Shown: positions 35,320 to 48,300 of the stretch, one piece after another
Layout of the letters: each line of letters starts with the position of its first letter
Numbering within the stretch: position 1 is the stretch's first letter
Source of the DNA: Ananas comosus
Lineage: Eukaryota; Streptophyta; Magnoliopsida; Poales; Bromeliaceae
Assembly (NCBI RefSeq): GCF_001540865.1
Contig: NC_033628.1
Coordinates: 8,702,910-8,766,909 of the forward strand
Length of the DNA: 64,000 nucleotides
Direction of reading: 5' to 3'
Notes under the pieces: generated by a model
Databases searched by the model: none
Told to the model about the DNA's origin: nothing
Seen by the model: only the letters and a program-made list of their open reading frames with translations
Position numbers and translations under genes: made by a program

Positions 35320-35354
35320 ACATGTATACATGTATACTTATATGTATGTATGTG

Positions 35355-35387
<33 letters not shown>

Positions 35388-36775
35388 GTACAAAAATATG
35401 CAATCAAGAAAAACTAGGAAGGCAGAAATATGAAGAAAAAATTTAGCAGAAGAATTATGAAAAAAAAATCTAGTTACGTATAGTTAAAAAAAAAAGGTGT
35501 AGTGCTTACGAGCTGTCGACCATATAGCTAGTAAAAAGTTTTATACGATACTAGGTATACATATGATATGAAGTTCCTTTACTAGTTATATTTACTAACT
35601 TTCATTTATAAAATTCCAATAAAAACAACTTGGAATGCAAAAATCTAGTAATCTATACTGATAAAGGAGGGAATTTTGTTGGTAATTTTCTTCCAAATTT
35701 ACCACTTCATTTAATTCTAATATCAGTCCACTATAGAGAATCTCATCCATTGCTTTTATAATGAATTATTGTGTACCATAGATTTTAAAATTTTTTCTCA
35801 AATGTAATTCTGATAGAAAAAATTTTGATCATTGATTTTGATCCAGCAGATGACAGAAAAAGTATCTGTCATTTTACATTCCAAAATAACCTTTGCACTT
35901 CACTAAAATACACCCTAATTGAGGCAAACCAAGGGGTTGGCAAATCTGAAATTTCAACTTCGTTTTCGTTTATAGGTATTTCTTGAAATACACTAGGTTC
36001 AAATTTTCGATTTTGGCAAACTTCACTAAAATTAAAGCAAGGAAGCAAGAAAAAGAAATTTCAATAAGATAAAAAATTAAAATCAAATTGAAGCAATACT
36101 AAGATGGTGATAAAATATGTCCGGTGCATACAACAATTTCTCTTTCGAGAATACCAATTAAATTTCAAGAAAATGGAGTTCTCTCTTTCTATATTTTTAT
36201 TTTCTGTCGTATCCAATTGTATTAAAATATTTGTTCCATGTCGTTTTCTCTTTCGTTTTTATTTTTCAAATTTAAGTATTTTGTTTCGACAATTTTATAT
36301 AATTTTTATTTTATTTTGAAAAAGATAATTTTAGATTTTGTTACGTTGTATTGAGCTCTTGAGGTAATATATAATAATCCTCTAAATAACGATATGCTTT
36401 TAGTTTCTAATATAAAAATATAATACGTGTTGCGTCAATAATTAGTAATAAATATATTTGAATCATCTATACTTGACCTGTTTGTACATCGGCATTTAAA
36501 CTTCAAAATTTTCACATTTGGTTGATAATTTTTAAAATTTTTGCAATTAACAGCTTAAATCTATATTTTGTCAATTTAAAGTGACTTCATTACCTGAATG
36601 ATCAAGAAACAGTAAAGATCTGACTCCATTACACATTGGTTTTCCTAACACCAAAATTTAGAGTGAGACTATACATTGTTTTGCTTCTTATCTTTTATGT
36701 GAAGTGCATTGCACGTGTATGAGACAAGTATATACTATATAGTTAGACTGTTAGATACTAGGTAGATTGCTCACA
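35320..36775. other. Intergenic, nothing recognised
   Basis: A TATG/TA microsatellite at 35320-35386, then AT-rich DNA without recognisable genes. Confidence 0.55.
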
Positions 36776-36955
36776 TGCTCATTACGTGGTGCCCAAGCCA
36801 TATGGAGATGTGGTCTATGTGGTGTGGTCGCTTCAAGTGCTCATTACGTGGTACCCAAGCCATATGCGCATGTGGTCTATGTGGTGTGGTCGCTTCAAGT
36901 GCTCATTACGTGGTGCCCAAGCCATATGCACATGTGGTCTCTGTGGTGAGGTGAA
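36776..36955. repeat. Three tandem copies of a 62-bp repeat
   Basis: Units start at 36776, 36838 and 36900 with TGCTCATTACGTGGT and contain CCCAAGCCATATG and GTGGTCTATGTGGTGTGG. They are nearly identical apart from a few substitutions, mainly GGAGATG, CGCATG and CACATG variants. No function known. Confidence 0.9.
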
Positions 36956-37454
36956 GCGCCCACATCCGCACATGAGGTGCATATATGGGTCTATGCACCG
37001 CATTTTAGAACAGTAGTATCTCCCTCCTACCAGTTTTTGACATCATGCTATTGAACTTAATTTCGCTCGTTGTCATAATCATGCCTTAGAGATAAAAAAA
37101 AAATAATAATAAAACAAAAACAAAAACAAAAACAAAATCCCAAAATCTAGAGTTACCAGCTTTTTTCATAGTTTAAACTAGTGTTACACATAAAAAACTA
37201 TTCAGAGAGATTGCTCTTGAATCACATGTTCCTACAGCATCATAAGTCGTAACTCTACCTGACAAGTAGCCTTATAACTTTCACGTTAAATTTGAGACTA
37301 ATATAATCTGGCAATATATGATCAACAGCTAATCATAATATCTCAGTCAATCACATCAGAAACATTCTTCTTCTTTGTTCTGCTCTGACTATTTTCTCAC
37401 ATCACTCCTAATGTTTACATACATTAGGGCTGAAACTGCTCCAGCTAACCGGCC

Positions 37455-37880
37455 CGGCTACATTAGAGATGGCAACGGGTCGGGGCCTTCCCCATCCCCG
37501 GCGCCGTGGAGTTCCCCGTCCCTGCGGGGATCCCCGCCAATCGTTGAAAAATCAAAACTCGTCGAGGCCAGATTCGCAGCAAACCTGGATAATCGTGGAA
37601 GAGGCTGAAGCCGCGCGAGGCGAAGGTCGAGGAGGCCGGTTGGAGCAACGATGGGCGATCAAGGAACGGTGGACGGAGAGGCGGCGCCGGAAGTGAGGTG
37701 GTCGGCGGCGAGAGAGGGTTTTGGTGTGGAGCCGCCGGGAGGAGGAGGAGGAGCGGGCGAGTAGAGAATGGCGAGGTGGGGGAGAACGTGTGAGAAGAGG
37801 AGGACACGGGTGGGGGGCGAGTCGCGGAAGGCGGGTTCGAATTCTCAAACCCTAGAGCTAGAACGAGAGGGGCAAAACTA
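37455..37880. other. GC-rich patch with transposon-like start
   Basis: Begins TTAGAGATGGCAACGGGTCG, a phrase seen at ends of some plant DNA transposons, and continues as GC-rich DNA with frames open by composition only. No other end was found, so it may be a truncated element or a captured fragment. Confidence 0.35.
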
Positions 37881-37889
37881 AATACTCGT

Positions 37890-38010
37890 CTTAGCACAAG
37901 TTTCCTATATTTCAAATTCAAATCCTAATTGATTTATATTTTCAGCTAAATTTATTTTTTAATAAAATAGACGAAACGGATAGCATGTTATCTATTTTTT
38001 AAAAAATAAA
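37890..38010 (+). mobile_element. SINE copy 4 (plus orientation, 5' part decayed)
   Basis: Contains TTCAAATTCAAATCC (decayed B box), TTTTCAGCTAAATTTATTT and GATAGCATGTTATC, then an A-rich tail, in the same order as the other SINE copies. Confidence 0.55.
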
Positions 38011-38229
38011 AAAATAAATACTAAATCGTTATAGACTTAACCAGATTCGATAAAAACAAAATCACCATCTTCATAAACCCAAATTACGGTCTTCGTGATA
38101 AGCATGCTTTGATCTAAATCGATGTCTTTATGATATTCTTTGATTTCGGTTTGATTAAAATAAAATCGTCGTCTACGTGACAAGCGCATCCCGGCTCGTG
38201 CATGCCATTACCGTAACTTGACGTACACT

Positions 38230-38895
38230 AAATGTTTGTTTCACCGAAACTGGACTTTGGGTTGAAGTGGAATTCGGTAAAAACTACTTCTTTCTTGCTG
38301 TTTGTTTCATAGTTATGAAAGTGAAATTTTATTAGTTCCGTTGTTTGTTTGGTAGAAAGTGTATGATGTAAAATTATAATTTATATATAAATAATAAATA
38401 TTTTAATAAATAAAAATAATATAATTATTTTTTTATATAATTAAAATTTAATTTAAAACAACTAGATTATTTTTTTATAGTAATACAATAATAAAATTAT
38501 AAATTTAAAAAATATTAATACTTAATTAATCAAATTTTATTATATTTTAAATGTACAAACTAAATAAAGAAAATATTAAAACTTAACTAATCAATTTTTA
38601 TCATATTTTAAATATATTAACTGAATAAAAAAATAATTAGCAACATAATTAAATATATTTAAATATAACTATCTTTATCTATTATATTATTTTATTATTT
38701 TTTCTTCATTTCTCTTCACCGTAATTGACTTCGGCCCACGATGGGGCGAAGTCAATTACCCCATTTGAGGTTAACTCGAGTGTCGACCGTAACTCTTTTA
38801 CAGGGAACCAAACAACGGAAGTAATCGTTTAGGACGAAAACGACTTCTCTTCTCTCCACTTCCACCCCACTTCCACCCAAACAAACATGCCCTAA
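38230..38895. mobile_element. MITE with TGTTTGTTT ends
   Basis: Left end AATGTTTGTTTCACC and right end CCAAACAAACATGCCCTAA are inverted, next to TAA on both sides. Internal phrases (GCTGTTTGTTTCATAG, GTGAAATTTTATTAG) recur in reverse at 41570-41715. Probably a Tourist-type element. Confidence 0.5.
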
Positions 38896-38899
38896 AGAG

Positions 38900-39600
38900 T
38901 TGATATAATGACGACTTCTTTATAAAATATCGAAAAATCATATTACCTAGCCAATAGGTGTCATGAACTTGGCATGGAATCTAACCCAAATTGAACCAAA
39001 TTAACTATATAAAATGCTTGAGTTTGAATTGAACCCAACATAAGCATAAACTCAATTTGAACTTAATAAAAAAAAGAAAGAAAATAAATAAGTTGGAGCG
39101 AGCATAAGTCAAACCGGCTTGTACACAAACACAAATTGAACTTAATTCAAGTGGATGGCAGGTCATGCTAATAATGAATCAAAGATAAATTAAACCCAAA
39201 TTTGTGAACCAAACCTATGAAAGTAAATCGAACATAAAACGAAGAACCAAACCAATCTATAAGCCGGTTCAACTCAAACCGAATTGAGATACAAAAAGTC
39301 TAAACCAAACCGAACCATGCACTGGTTCGACTCAAATCGAACTACAATGGGTTTACAAACATAAGAAATTGACCCAAATGAAATTCAGAAAACTCGGACT
39401 AAACTATAAGGTTCGGTCCAAATCAAACCAAACCTCAAGGGATCTCGATCCAAAATATGATGAAAATTGATTAATTGAGAATTAGTATCTCTTTTCTTTT
39501 AGAATGTTATTGTTGCATTATTGTAACTTATATGCACAAAAAATTAATTTAGTTGTTTTAAATTATTGTTTTAATAATGTAGGGATACAATTATATTATT
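38900..39600. other. Intergenic with AACC-rich repeats
   Basis: Many AAACCGAAC / CAAATTGAAC phrases suggest a decayed transposon end, but no borders are visible. Confidence 0.4.
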
Positions 39601-39603
39601 TTT

Positions 39604-41411
39604 CTATTTATCCGGCATCATTCGGTTTGCTCCAAGACCAAGGAATCGAAAATGTCAGAGTTCAAGCTCTCCAATTTGCGGATGACTTACTCATCTTTTT
39701 AGATGGCTCCCCAAGGTCTGCGGGAGATACAAAGCTTATTCTCGATGACTTTGCGGCTTGCTCTGGTCATCGGATTAACTATGATAAGAGCTCACTTACG
39801 CCCATTAACTTGCCGGAAGTCCAAGCTACCTCCTTAGCTAGCTTTTTCGGTTGTGCGGTGAAAGGCTTCCCACTTAGCTACTTGGGCCTACCTCTCTCCC
39901 CTAAGAGACTTCGCAGATCTGATTATATGCCGCTAATAAAGAAGATTGACAACCGTCTGGCAGGTTGGAAGGGGCTTAATCTATCACGAGGAGGCCGGTT
40001 AGTGCTACTTAATTCGGTGCTCTCGAGTATCCCGTCTTACTTTTGCTCGGTTTTTCGATTGCCGGTCTGGGTAGTGAAATCCATCGACAAGATCCGTCGC
40101 GATTTCTTTTGGAGGGGGAGAAAACTTCACAATGCCTTCCATTGCCTTGTTAATTGGGATCAAGTTTGCCGCCCAAAAAAATGGGGCGGACTAGGCATCC
40201 GAAAGTTACAGGCGATGAACTCGGCACTCCTGATGAAGGCCTTACGGAATTTTTACAATTCTCCGCACCTATCTTGGGTCAGACTCCTGACGCAAAAACA
40301 CTACAGGTACAAACAGCCAGCAACTAGTGATAACACTCCGACTACGTGCTGTCCAATGTGGAGAGGAATCCTCAGCATTACAGCACCATTTCATACGTCC
40401 ATTTCCTTTTCGATAGGCAACGGGAAAGGTACGTCCTTTTGGAATGCTAAATAGGCGGGCGAATTCACTCGCAGAAATCAATTCCCTAATCTCTATAACA
40501 TCGCGAGACATAAACACCTCTCAGTCTTTACCTGGATTTGGCGCTTCGCTCAAAAGGACAATATGGGGTTCCAACAATCACAAGTGCAAGGCGACCAACT
40601 GGATGAGATCCCGCGACTCAAATTACTGATCCAGAATACCTCTTTAACTCATAACCAGGATTGAACCATTTGGCGTGGGAACGACGATGGTACATTCCAG
40701 GTTCGCCGCGCCTACTCTTTTCTTACATTTGAGGGCATTGATGCTTGCAGAATCTCTTTTCTTTGGAAGATCAGGATCCCCCTCAGAGTTAAAGTCTTCA
40801 TTTGGCTTGCGGCGAGAAACAGAATCTTGACAGATGATACGTTAGCTAACAAGGGCTGGCAAGGTCCGTCGATTTGCGCACTATGCTCTACAAACGGTGA
40901 AAACCTTGAACACATCCTTTTCACATGCAACTATGCGAAGATAGTTTGGGCTCAACTCCTACAAACGACTCCAACAGCTCAAGTGTTCATGATTACAAGC
41001 CCAGGAGATCTGCTTGCTTGATGGGACCAGGCAAGGTGCTCTATCCGAGGGAGGCAAAAGAAATGGTTTGATCTCTGTTTTACTGCAGCATGTTGGGAAA
41101 TATGGAAAGAATGAAACAAGCGCATATTCGAAGACCGACCTACTCGAACGGACGAGACGGCAAATTGAGTACATAGCTTGGTTAAACTATGGACCTCAGC
41201 GCTAACAGGAAGAGGGGAATGAAATTTTGTGGTCGACATCGACTTTTTTTTTGTATTGTAATGTCCGGGTGTAGCTACTTTCTGTACGTGTTTTTCAGTT
41301 ACTGTTTTGACATTTTGTCGTTCTAGGCTGTTGCTAGCCGCTAATCGGCGATTTTGTAACCTCTTCCCTGTACAAATAGGGTATATCCCTGTTTCCTCAA
41401 AAAAAAAAATT
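39604..41411 (+). mobile_element. 5'-truncated LINE (L1-type), degenerate
   Basis: Begins abruptly within the reverse transcriptase, just before the FADD catalytic box (VQALQFADDLLIFLDGS), and continues with GHRINYDKSSL, GFPLSYLGLPLS, RGGRLVLLNSVLSSIPSYF and DFFWRG, the typical L1 RT C-terminus. Then follow the zinc-binding reverse transcriptase domain (FLWKIRIPLRVKVFIWLAARN, CALCSTNGENLEHILFTC) and a poly(A) tail at 41399-41409. Stops at 40453 and near 40664 and 41020 show it is dead. 5' truncation with a 3' A-tail is the usual mark of LINE insertion. Confidence 0.9.
39640..41020 (+). pseudogene. LINE reverse transcriptase C-terminus plus zf-RVT domain
   Basis: The first open part (to 40454) covers the RT thumb and connection; the second (40650-41020) is the zf-RVT-type Cys/His domain found at the C-terminus of plant L1 ORF2 proteins. 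Two or more stops separate them. The endonuclease and RT fingers are absent because of 5' truncation. Confidence 0.85.
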
Positions 41412-41469
41412 ATAGTTCTTTATTCAGTAAGTTATATAAGAGAATAATATTATATGAATAAATAGTTAC

Positions 41470-41715
41470 GTCCAAGATAAGTTTATCATAGGTGTGAAGA
41501 TTCAACAATTTTCGGTGAAACAAATAAAAAAAGCAAAAAACTTGTAGTTTTTACGCTATTGACTTTCTGTCAAACAAATAGGATAGCTAAGAAAATTTCA
41601 CTTTCACAGTTATAGAAACAAACAGCAGAAAAATAGTGATTTCTACTTGAACTCTAGTTCAATCGAAAATCTACTTTAACATCGATTTTACCTTCGATGA
41701 AACATGCTCTTAACT
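41470..41715. mobile_element. Partial MITE related to 38230-38895
   Basis: GTTATAGAAACAAACAGCAG and the flanking AAATTTCACTTTCAC are the reverse of phrases in the MITE at 38230. Only part of the element is recognisable. Confidence 0.4.
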
Positions 41716-42394
41716 GCAACTCTTGAGGGAGTGACCTGAACGGCACCGAAATCGTCGCCTAGGCTTATAGCAAACAATAGTCAAGTAAGTAATGAATGGG
41801 TTACAAACATAAAGGACGTAGGGAGATGGTGATTTTGCAGAAGAGCAAAAGAGCAAAATCTACTAGAGCAACAATTGAAGGTATGAAGGATATCTTCGAT
41901 GATGGCTAGTTCCAACACGCACCTTGGCTTTCAAAAATACTCGAATAATACGACTGAAACCAAGTGTAGATAAAAGACACATCAAGTTTTTACCAACCAA
42001 AATAACTCTTAATAAAAAGACAAGACAAAGGAGAACAGAGGGTTCCAATTTCGTTTGTCAAGATAGAGGAAGAGAGCGACAATGATTCTTAATAAATATG
42101 AACCTTCGTTAGATGTAAGCCCATAATATAGGACACAACAAGTACAATCAAATCCTAACAAATATTAATGTACCATAAAGGTGCATACATTCAACGCTTC
42201 TTTAAAATATCTGAGTATCATTATCAATAAGACAACATTGTTGAATTTACCTAGTAAGTGTTCAACAGAAGAGGGCTCTAAAAAGATGTTTAGATTGTTC
42301 CCAAACAAATGCTTCCAAAAACTAACACTTTAATGAAGTCTAATCCACACTTCTAACTTCCATCCTTCATCTGCTTGTTTGACACTTAGTATCG
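41716..42394. other. Downstream flank of the photolyase gene
   Basis: AT-rich, likely includes the photolyase 3' UTR just left of the stop. I see no clear poly(A) signal to assign with confidence and no other gene. Confidence 0.5.
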
Positions 42395-45300
42395 TTACCT
42401 TTCAGACTTAGAGTGCTTCTTCTTTAACAAACTCAAAGGGTTTTCAGGTTTCCTTTTCTTGGTTTCCCCAACTAATCTATTCACATAAGATATGTAGGCA
42501 TCAACATCAAATTTTCTTTTGCAGCCGGCATAGTTCATGTAGCGTATCTTTCCGAAAACTGGTCTCTCTTTCCAACCCTGCAGTAATAATATACAAAAGC
42601 TCATAATTCAATTATTGTCCACCCTCTTGATCAAAACATATGGTAAATACAATAGATGTTTATCAGGTAAATTGCACTACTGTTCTCTGAATTTTTAGAA
42701 CTGCCTTTTTAGTTCTCTAACTTTTAAGTTGGACTTTTGGAAGTACCTTAGTTTAGTCCCGAGCATAGAGGAAAATATCCATAGATGAACCATGAATTCA
42801 TCAGCTCTTCACCATATCATACTTTCTATCCAACTGTCTAATTTCCAAGTAAAAGAAAGGCTACAACTAAACTGGAGTTAAATATCCAACTTGAAAGTTC
42901 TACGACCAAAATGAAACTTGGCTAGTAGTTCAGAGAGTAGTGATGCAATTTACCCAATATTTGTACAACAATCTTGACAAGCGCATGATAGAAATGCAAG
43001 ATGGCCATTTGTAGTAGAAGAAACTAGAAAGTTTGCTAGAACGAAATATTCCAACCTGATCGTGAACACCACAGATCGACCACATGCAACCAACATAACC
43101 ATTTGGATCTCGACCATCAATCTCATACTGCAAGAGGTACAATGTTAAGATTCTTGAGCAATTAAATAAGAAAAAATAAGTAATATCTTTATTGTTAATC
43201 ACCAAATTATAGCTCTCTTCACATATTTCCATGCTTTAAGAAAGAAGAATAATGTTCGCCCTTTTAATGCAAGAACTACATCCTTTCAAGGGGCCATTGT
43301 GTGCAATGATAAAAGAAAGTTTGGCCTCACAAGCATAGAGTTTCAGGTTCAAGTATTAATAGTGACCTGAGTCTAAATTCTCACTTCCCTGACCCCCACT
43401 AGGTAGAAAATACATTAGCAAAAGACAGAAATGTCAGCCACAATACACGGAGCAGTTGATAACATCAAGCTCATATATCAGGTAATTCTTCTTAGGCCAT
43501 GAAGTAGCTCGTGGATTACCATGGAACCTCATTCTGTGAACCAAGGGCCAAGGCACTTGCCATTTAATCGAATATCTAACATATTTAATCTAATATCTAA
43601 CATAAGCATGAGGAAAAACAGTTTATTCAACAGGGCAAACATTTTTACTAAAGTTGCTTTATTGATTTACTTCAACATGGAACACCCCTCAGGAGGAATT
43701 TCATATGGAAATGACAAAAATGACATTGTACATGTTTGTGAAACCAGCAACATCATAGAATGTTCCTCCCAAAAAAAAAAAGAACTACCCACCCACCCAC
43801 AACACAAAAAAAAAGTACCCTTATTTGTTGGTTATATGTCTTCTTTTGTATAGGGCATAAAGATATTTTTTTGGCCCATAAAGTTTTTTGGACTAATATG
43901 CAGAAGAGACATGAATATAGAAGTTCGTTTATGGCGCACTGGATCTACCAAAGTAGTTAAAGTGTGAATAGGAATGGCTTTCATTGGACGGTGAAGTATG
44001 CTTGTGTTTCATGCATGCATGCATGAAGCACATGCTGCCACGATTGTCAAAAATCCTATACATAGGCTAATTAAGGAAAGTTGACAATTGAAGTTGCCAA
44101 CTTCAATTGTGCAACTGCATGCATGCCTATAAAAGGGTTCCAACTCCATCTGAGAACAAGCAACGAGTAAATTAAGTGAGGTGTTAGGAGAAGCCTGGAA
44201 ACTTAATTAGTAGCTTGTTGAGTTTCTCTCTATTTAAAAAAAAAAAAAATTCATTTAAGATTAAGGCAGGAATTTTTTCTTGTAACAAAAAAAAGGTGGT
44301 AGTAACCATAAGGCTCTTGTATTAGATTGAGAGAAACATAAAGGTTTGGGCTTGTATTTTGGTTTAGTTGTTAAAGATGCAGGAAGAGGACAGCATAAGG
44401 AGCGTGATTTGGATAAAGGAAGATCTCGTTCTAAGTCAAGGTCAAAAAAGGTGAAGTGTTATTTTTGCAAAAAAGATGGTCACATAAAGCAAGACTGTGA
44501 GAGGAGAAAGGCATGGCTGCAAAAGAAGAATTCCTCTACACGTACAGTAAGCGTAGCCAATGACCCCGATCAAAATCATGATGTTCTGACGGTTTCTTCA
44601 GGTATTGAATCTCTCGCCGACTGGATATTAGATTCGGATTGTTCTTATCATATGACACCAAATAAATCTTTATTTGATTTCTACAAACCTTGTGAAAGTG
44701 GAAATGTTATGATGGGTAATCACACTACTTGCAAAGTTGTTGGTGTGGGAACGGTAAAAATAAAGATGTATGATAACATGGTAAGAACTTTGACAGATGT
44801 GAGACATGTTCCAGGTCTCAGGTTAAATCTAATATCACTTAGAGCTCTTGACTCTATTGGTCAGTACTACTATTGTAGATGGAGTCATTAAGGTAAAAGA
44901 GGTGCCATGATTGTCATGAAAGGAGAGAAAAAAGGAAACCTATACAGGTTGATCGGCGAGTCGGTGATTGGAGGTGTTGCAGTGACATCCTCAGATGATC
45001 ATGATGCCGATGATGCAGAACTCTGGCACATGAGACTAGCCTACATGAGTGAGAAAGGGCTGTTGGAGCTGCACAAAAGAGGAGTATTCAAAGGTATGAA
45101 AACCTGCAAACTCAATTTCTGTAAATACTGTGTATTTGGAAAACAGAAAAGGGTGAGTTTCAAGTCCTCCGATCATAGAAGTAAAGACATACTTGAATAC
45201 ATCCATTCAGATGTGTGGGGGCCTACTCCAGTGACTTCAAAAGGAGGTGCGCAGTATTTTGTAACATTTATTGATGATTTCTCTCGTAAAGTTTGGGTTT

Positions 45301-48300
45301 TCTTCATGAAGGAAAAGTCTGAAGCCTTTATAAAGCTCAGACATTGGAAGAAAGAGATGGAGAAATAGACAGACAAGCAAGTCAAGTATCTAAGAGCATA
45401 CAATGGTGGAAAATTCACTTCCAAGGAGTTCATTAATTTCTGCAAGGAATAAGGCATTATACGCCATCTAATAGTTCCTGAAAATCCACAGTAGAATGAG
45501 TAGCATAAAGAATGAATAGAACACTGTTAGAAAAAGCCCGATCTATGAGGATATGTGCAGATTTGCCAAAAGAGTTCTGGGCCGAAGCAGTGGATATGGC
45601 ATGCTATATTATTAATAGATCTCCTTCCACAGCAATCGAACTCAAAACACCAGAGGAATTATGGTCAGTTAAACTTGCAAGTTATTTCTCATTACGTGTC
45701 TTTGGTTGTCCTGCTTATGTTCATGTTCAGAAAAATCAGCGCATGAAGTTAGATTCGAAGTCAAAACCCTGCATATTACTTGGGTTTGAGAAAGGGGTGA
45801 AAGGATACAAGCTGTGGGACCCTGTTGCCAAGAAAGACATGATTAGTAGGGATGTAGTCTTTGACAAAAAATTAATGCTGCAAAAGATCCAAGAGCAGGC
45901 TCAACATGAAAAGCGTGCGAAGACTACAGACATTTAGGTAGAGCAACAAGAGAGTGTACATGATCAGGTGGAGCAACCACACCATGAAGAAGATCATGAG
46001 ACATCAGTCGATCCAAATGAGAGCACTTTAGAGGAGCCCTACTCAATCGCCAAAGGAAGGGAAAGAAGACAAGTTCGTCCATCATTAAGGTACAGTCTAG
46101 ATGATTTTGCAACTTATGCTTTATTAATTACTTCAGATGATTCTTCTTCTTTTGAGAAGGCGATGCAGGATAAGGAGAGTGGCAATTGGATGGCTGCTAT
46201 GATTGAAGAGATGGAATCTTTGCGCAAGAATCAGACATGGGATCTGGTTCCATTGCCTAAGAAAAAAAGAGCCATCAGATGTAAGCGGATCTACAAAAGA
46301 AAGCAAAGTGCAGATGGTGAACCAGTTAAGTTTAAGGCCCGTTTGGTGGCCAAGAGCTATGCGCAGAAACAAATAGTTGATTTCAATGAAATCTTCTCAC
46401 CTATGGTGAAGCACATGTCTATCAAGATACTTCTAGCTATGGTGGCCATGTTTGACTTAGAGCTACAGCAGCTCGATGTTAGAACTGTATTTTTTCATGG
46501 GGATCTCGAAGAAGAAATATATATGGAACAACCACAGGGCTTCCTTTAGTCTGGAAAAGAGAAGCTCATGTGCAAGTTAAAAAGCTCTGCTTTCTGTATG
46601 GACTGAAACAGGCACCAAGACAGTGGTATAAAAGATTTGATGGGTTTATGATCAAACATGGATATAGTAAAGTTTGTTTGATAGTTGTGTGTATTATCGT
46701 AAACTTAATAATAGTTCTTTTATTCTACTAATGCTTTATGTAGATGATATGTTGATTGCAACAAAAGATCCAACAGAAGTGCAAAAGCTAAAGGATCTGT
46801 TGAGCCAAGAATTTGACATGAAAGACCTAGAAAGTGCCAAGAAAATTCTAGGTATGGAGATCAGAAAAGACCGCAAGCAAGGGAAGCTCTGGCTATCCTA
46901 AAAGACATATAAAGAAAATTGTAAAGCAATTCAATATGACAGATACAAAGGCGGTCATGACTCCGTTAGCCCAGCACTTCAAGCTATCAGAGGAGATGTG
47001 CCCGAAAACTAAGCAAGAGGTAAATTATATGGCAAAGATACCATATGCTAGTGCAGTTGGTTGTTTAATGTATGCTATGATTTGCACTAGACTTGACATT
47101 TCACATGCAGTTAGTGTTGTTAGTTGATATATGTCGAATCCAGGAAAGCAACACTGGGAGGCAGTGAACTGGATCTTGCGGTATTTAAAAGGCATAGCTA
47201 ATGTAGAAATTCTCTACACTAGAGAATCTGGAATTGCTGAAGAGGATGTGTGGATTCCGACTATGCTGGAGATTTAGGCAGGAGGAGATCCATTACAGGT
47301 TATACTTTTCTGCCGAGTGGCGGACCTGTTAGTTGGAAGTCCACGTTGCAGCGCACTGTAGCCTTGTCAACTACAGAGGCGGAATATATGGCAACAATTG
47401 AAGCAGCCAAGGAAGCAGTCTGGCTCAAAGGCTTAGCAGGTGGATTCGGAATCATACAAGGTAAAACTATTTTGTGATAGTCAAAGTGCTATTTGTCTTA
47501 CTAAAAATCAGGTGTACCATGCAAGGACTAAGCATATAGACATAAGGTATCACAAATTAAGAGAGTTCACAAATGAAAATGATGGAGCAATTCGACTTGT
47601 AAAAGTGTCTACAAAGGACAATATAGCTGGCATCATGACAAAACCAGTAACAACTGAAAAGTTTAAGCACTGTCTAAACTTGGAAAATTTGCAAGATTGC
47701 TGATGACCGAAAGCTCTAGGGAGAGAGAGCATTCAGATGAGAGAGACTGAATGAAGAACAAAAGAAGCCAAGGTGGAGATTGTTGGTTATATGTCTTCTT
47801 TTGTATAGGGCATAAAGATATTTGTTTGGCCCATAAGGTTTTTTGAACTAATATGCAAAAGAGACATGAATATAGAAGTTGGTTCACGGCGCACTGGGTC
47901 TACCAAAGTATTTAAAGTGTGAATAGAATGGCTTTCATTGGACGATGAAGTATGCTTGTGTTTCATGCATGCATGCATGAAACATATACTGTCATGATTG
48001 TCAAAAAGCCTATACATAGGCTAATTAAGGAAAGTTGACAATTGAAGTTGCCAACTTCAATTGTGCAACTGCATGCATGCCTATAAAAGGGTTCCAACTT
48101 CATCTGAGAACAAGCAACAAACAACGAGTGAATTAAGTGAGGTGTTAGGAGAAGCCTGGAAACTTAATTAGTAGCTTGTTGAGTTTCTCTCTACTTTAAG
48201 AAAAAAAAATTCATTTGAGATTAAGGCGGAAATTTTTTCTTGTAACAAGAAAAGGGTGGTAGTAACCATAAGGCTCTTGTATTAGATTGAGAGAAATATA

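Noticed and set aside
36776..36955. CRISPR-like array
   Set aside because: Units are directly abutting 62-bp tandem copies without spacers, and the genome is a plant.
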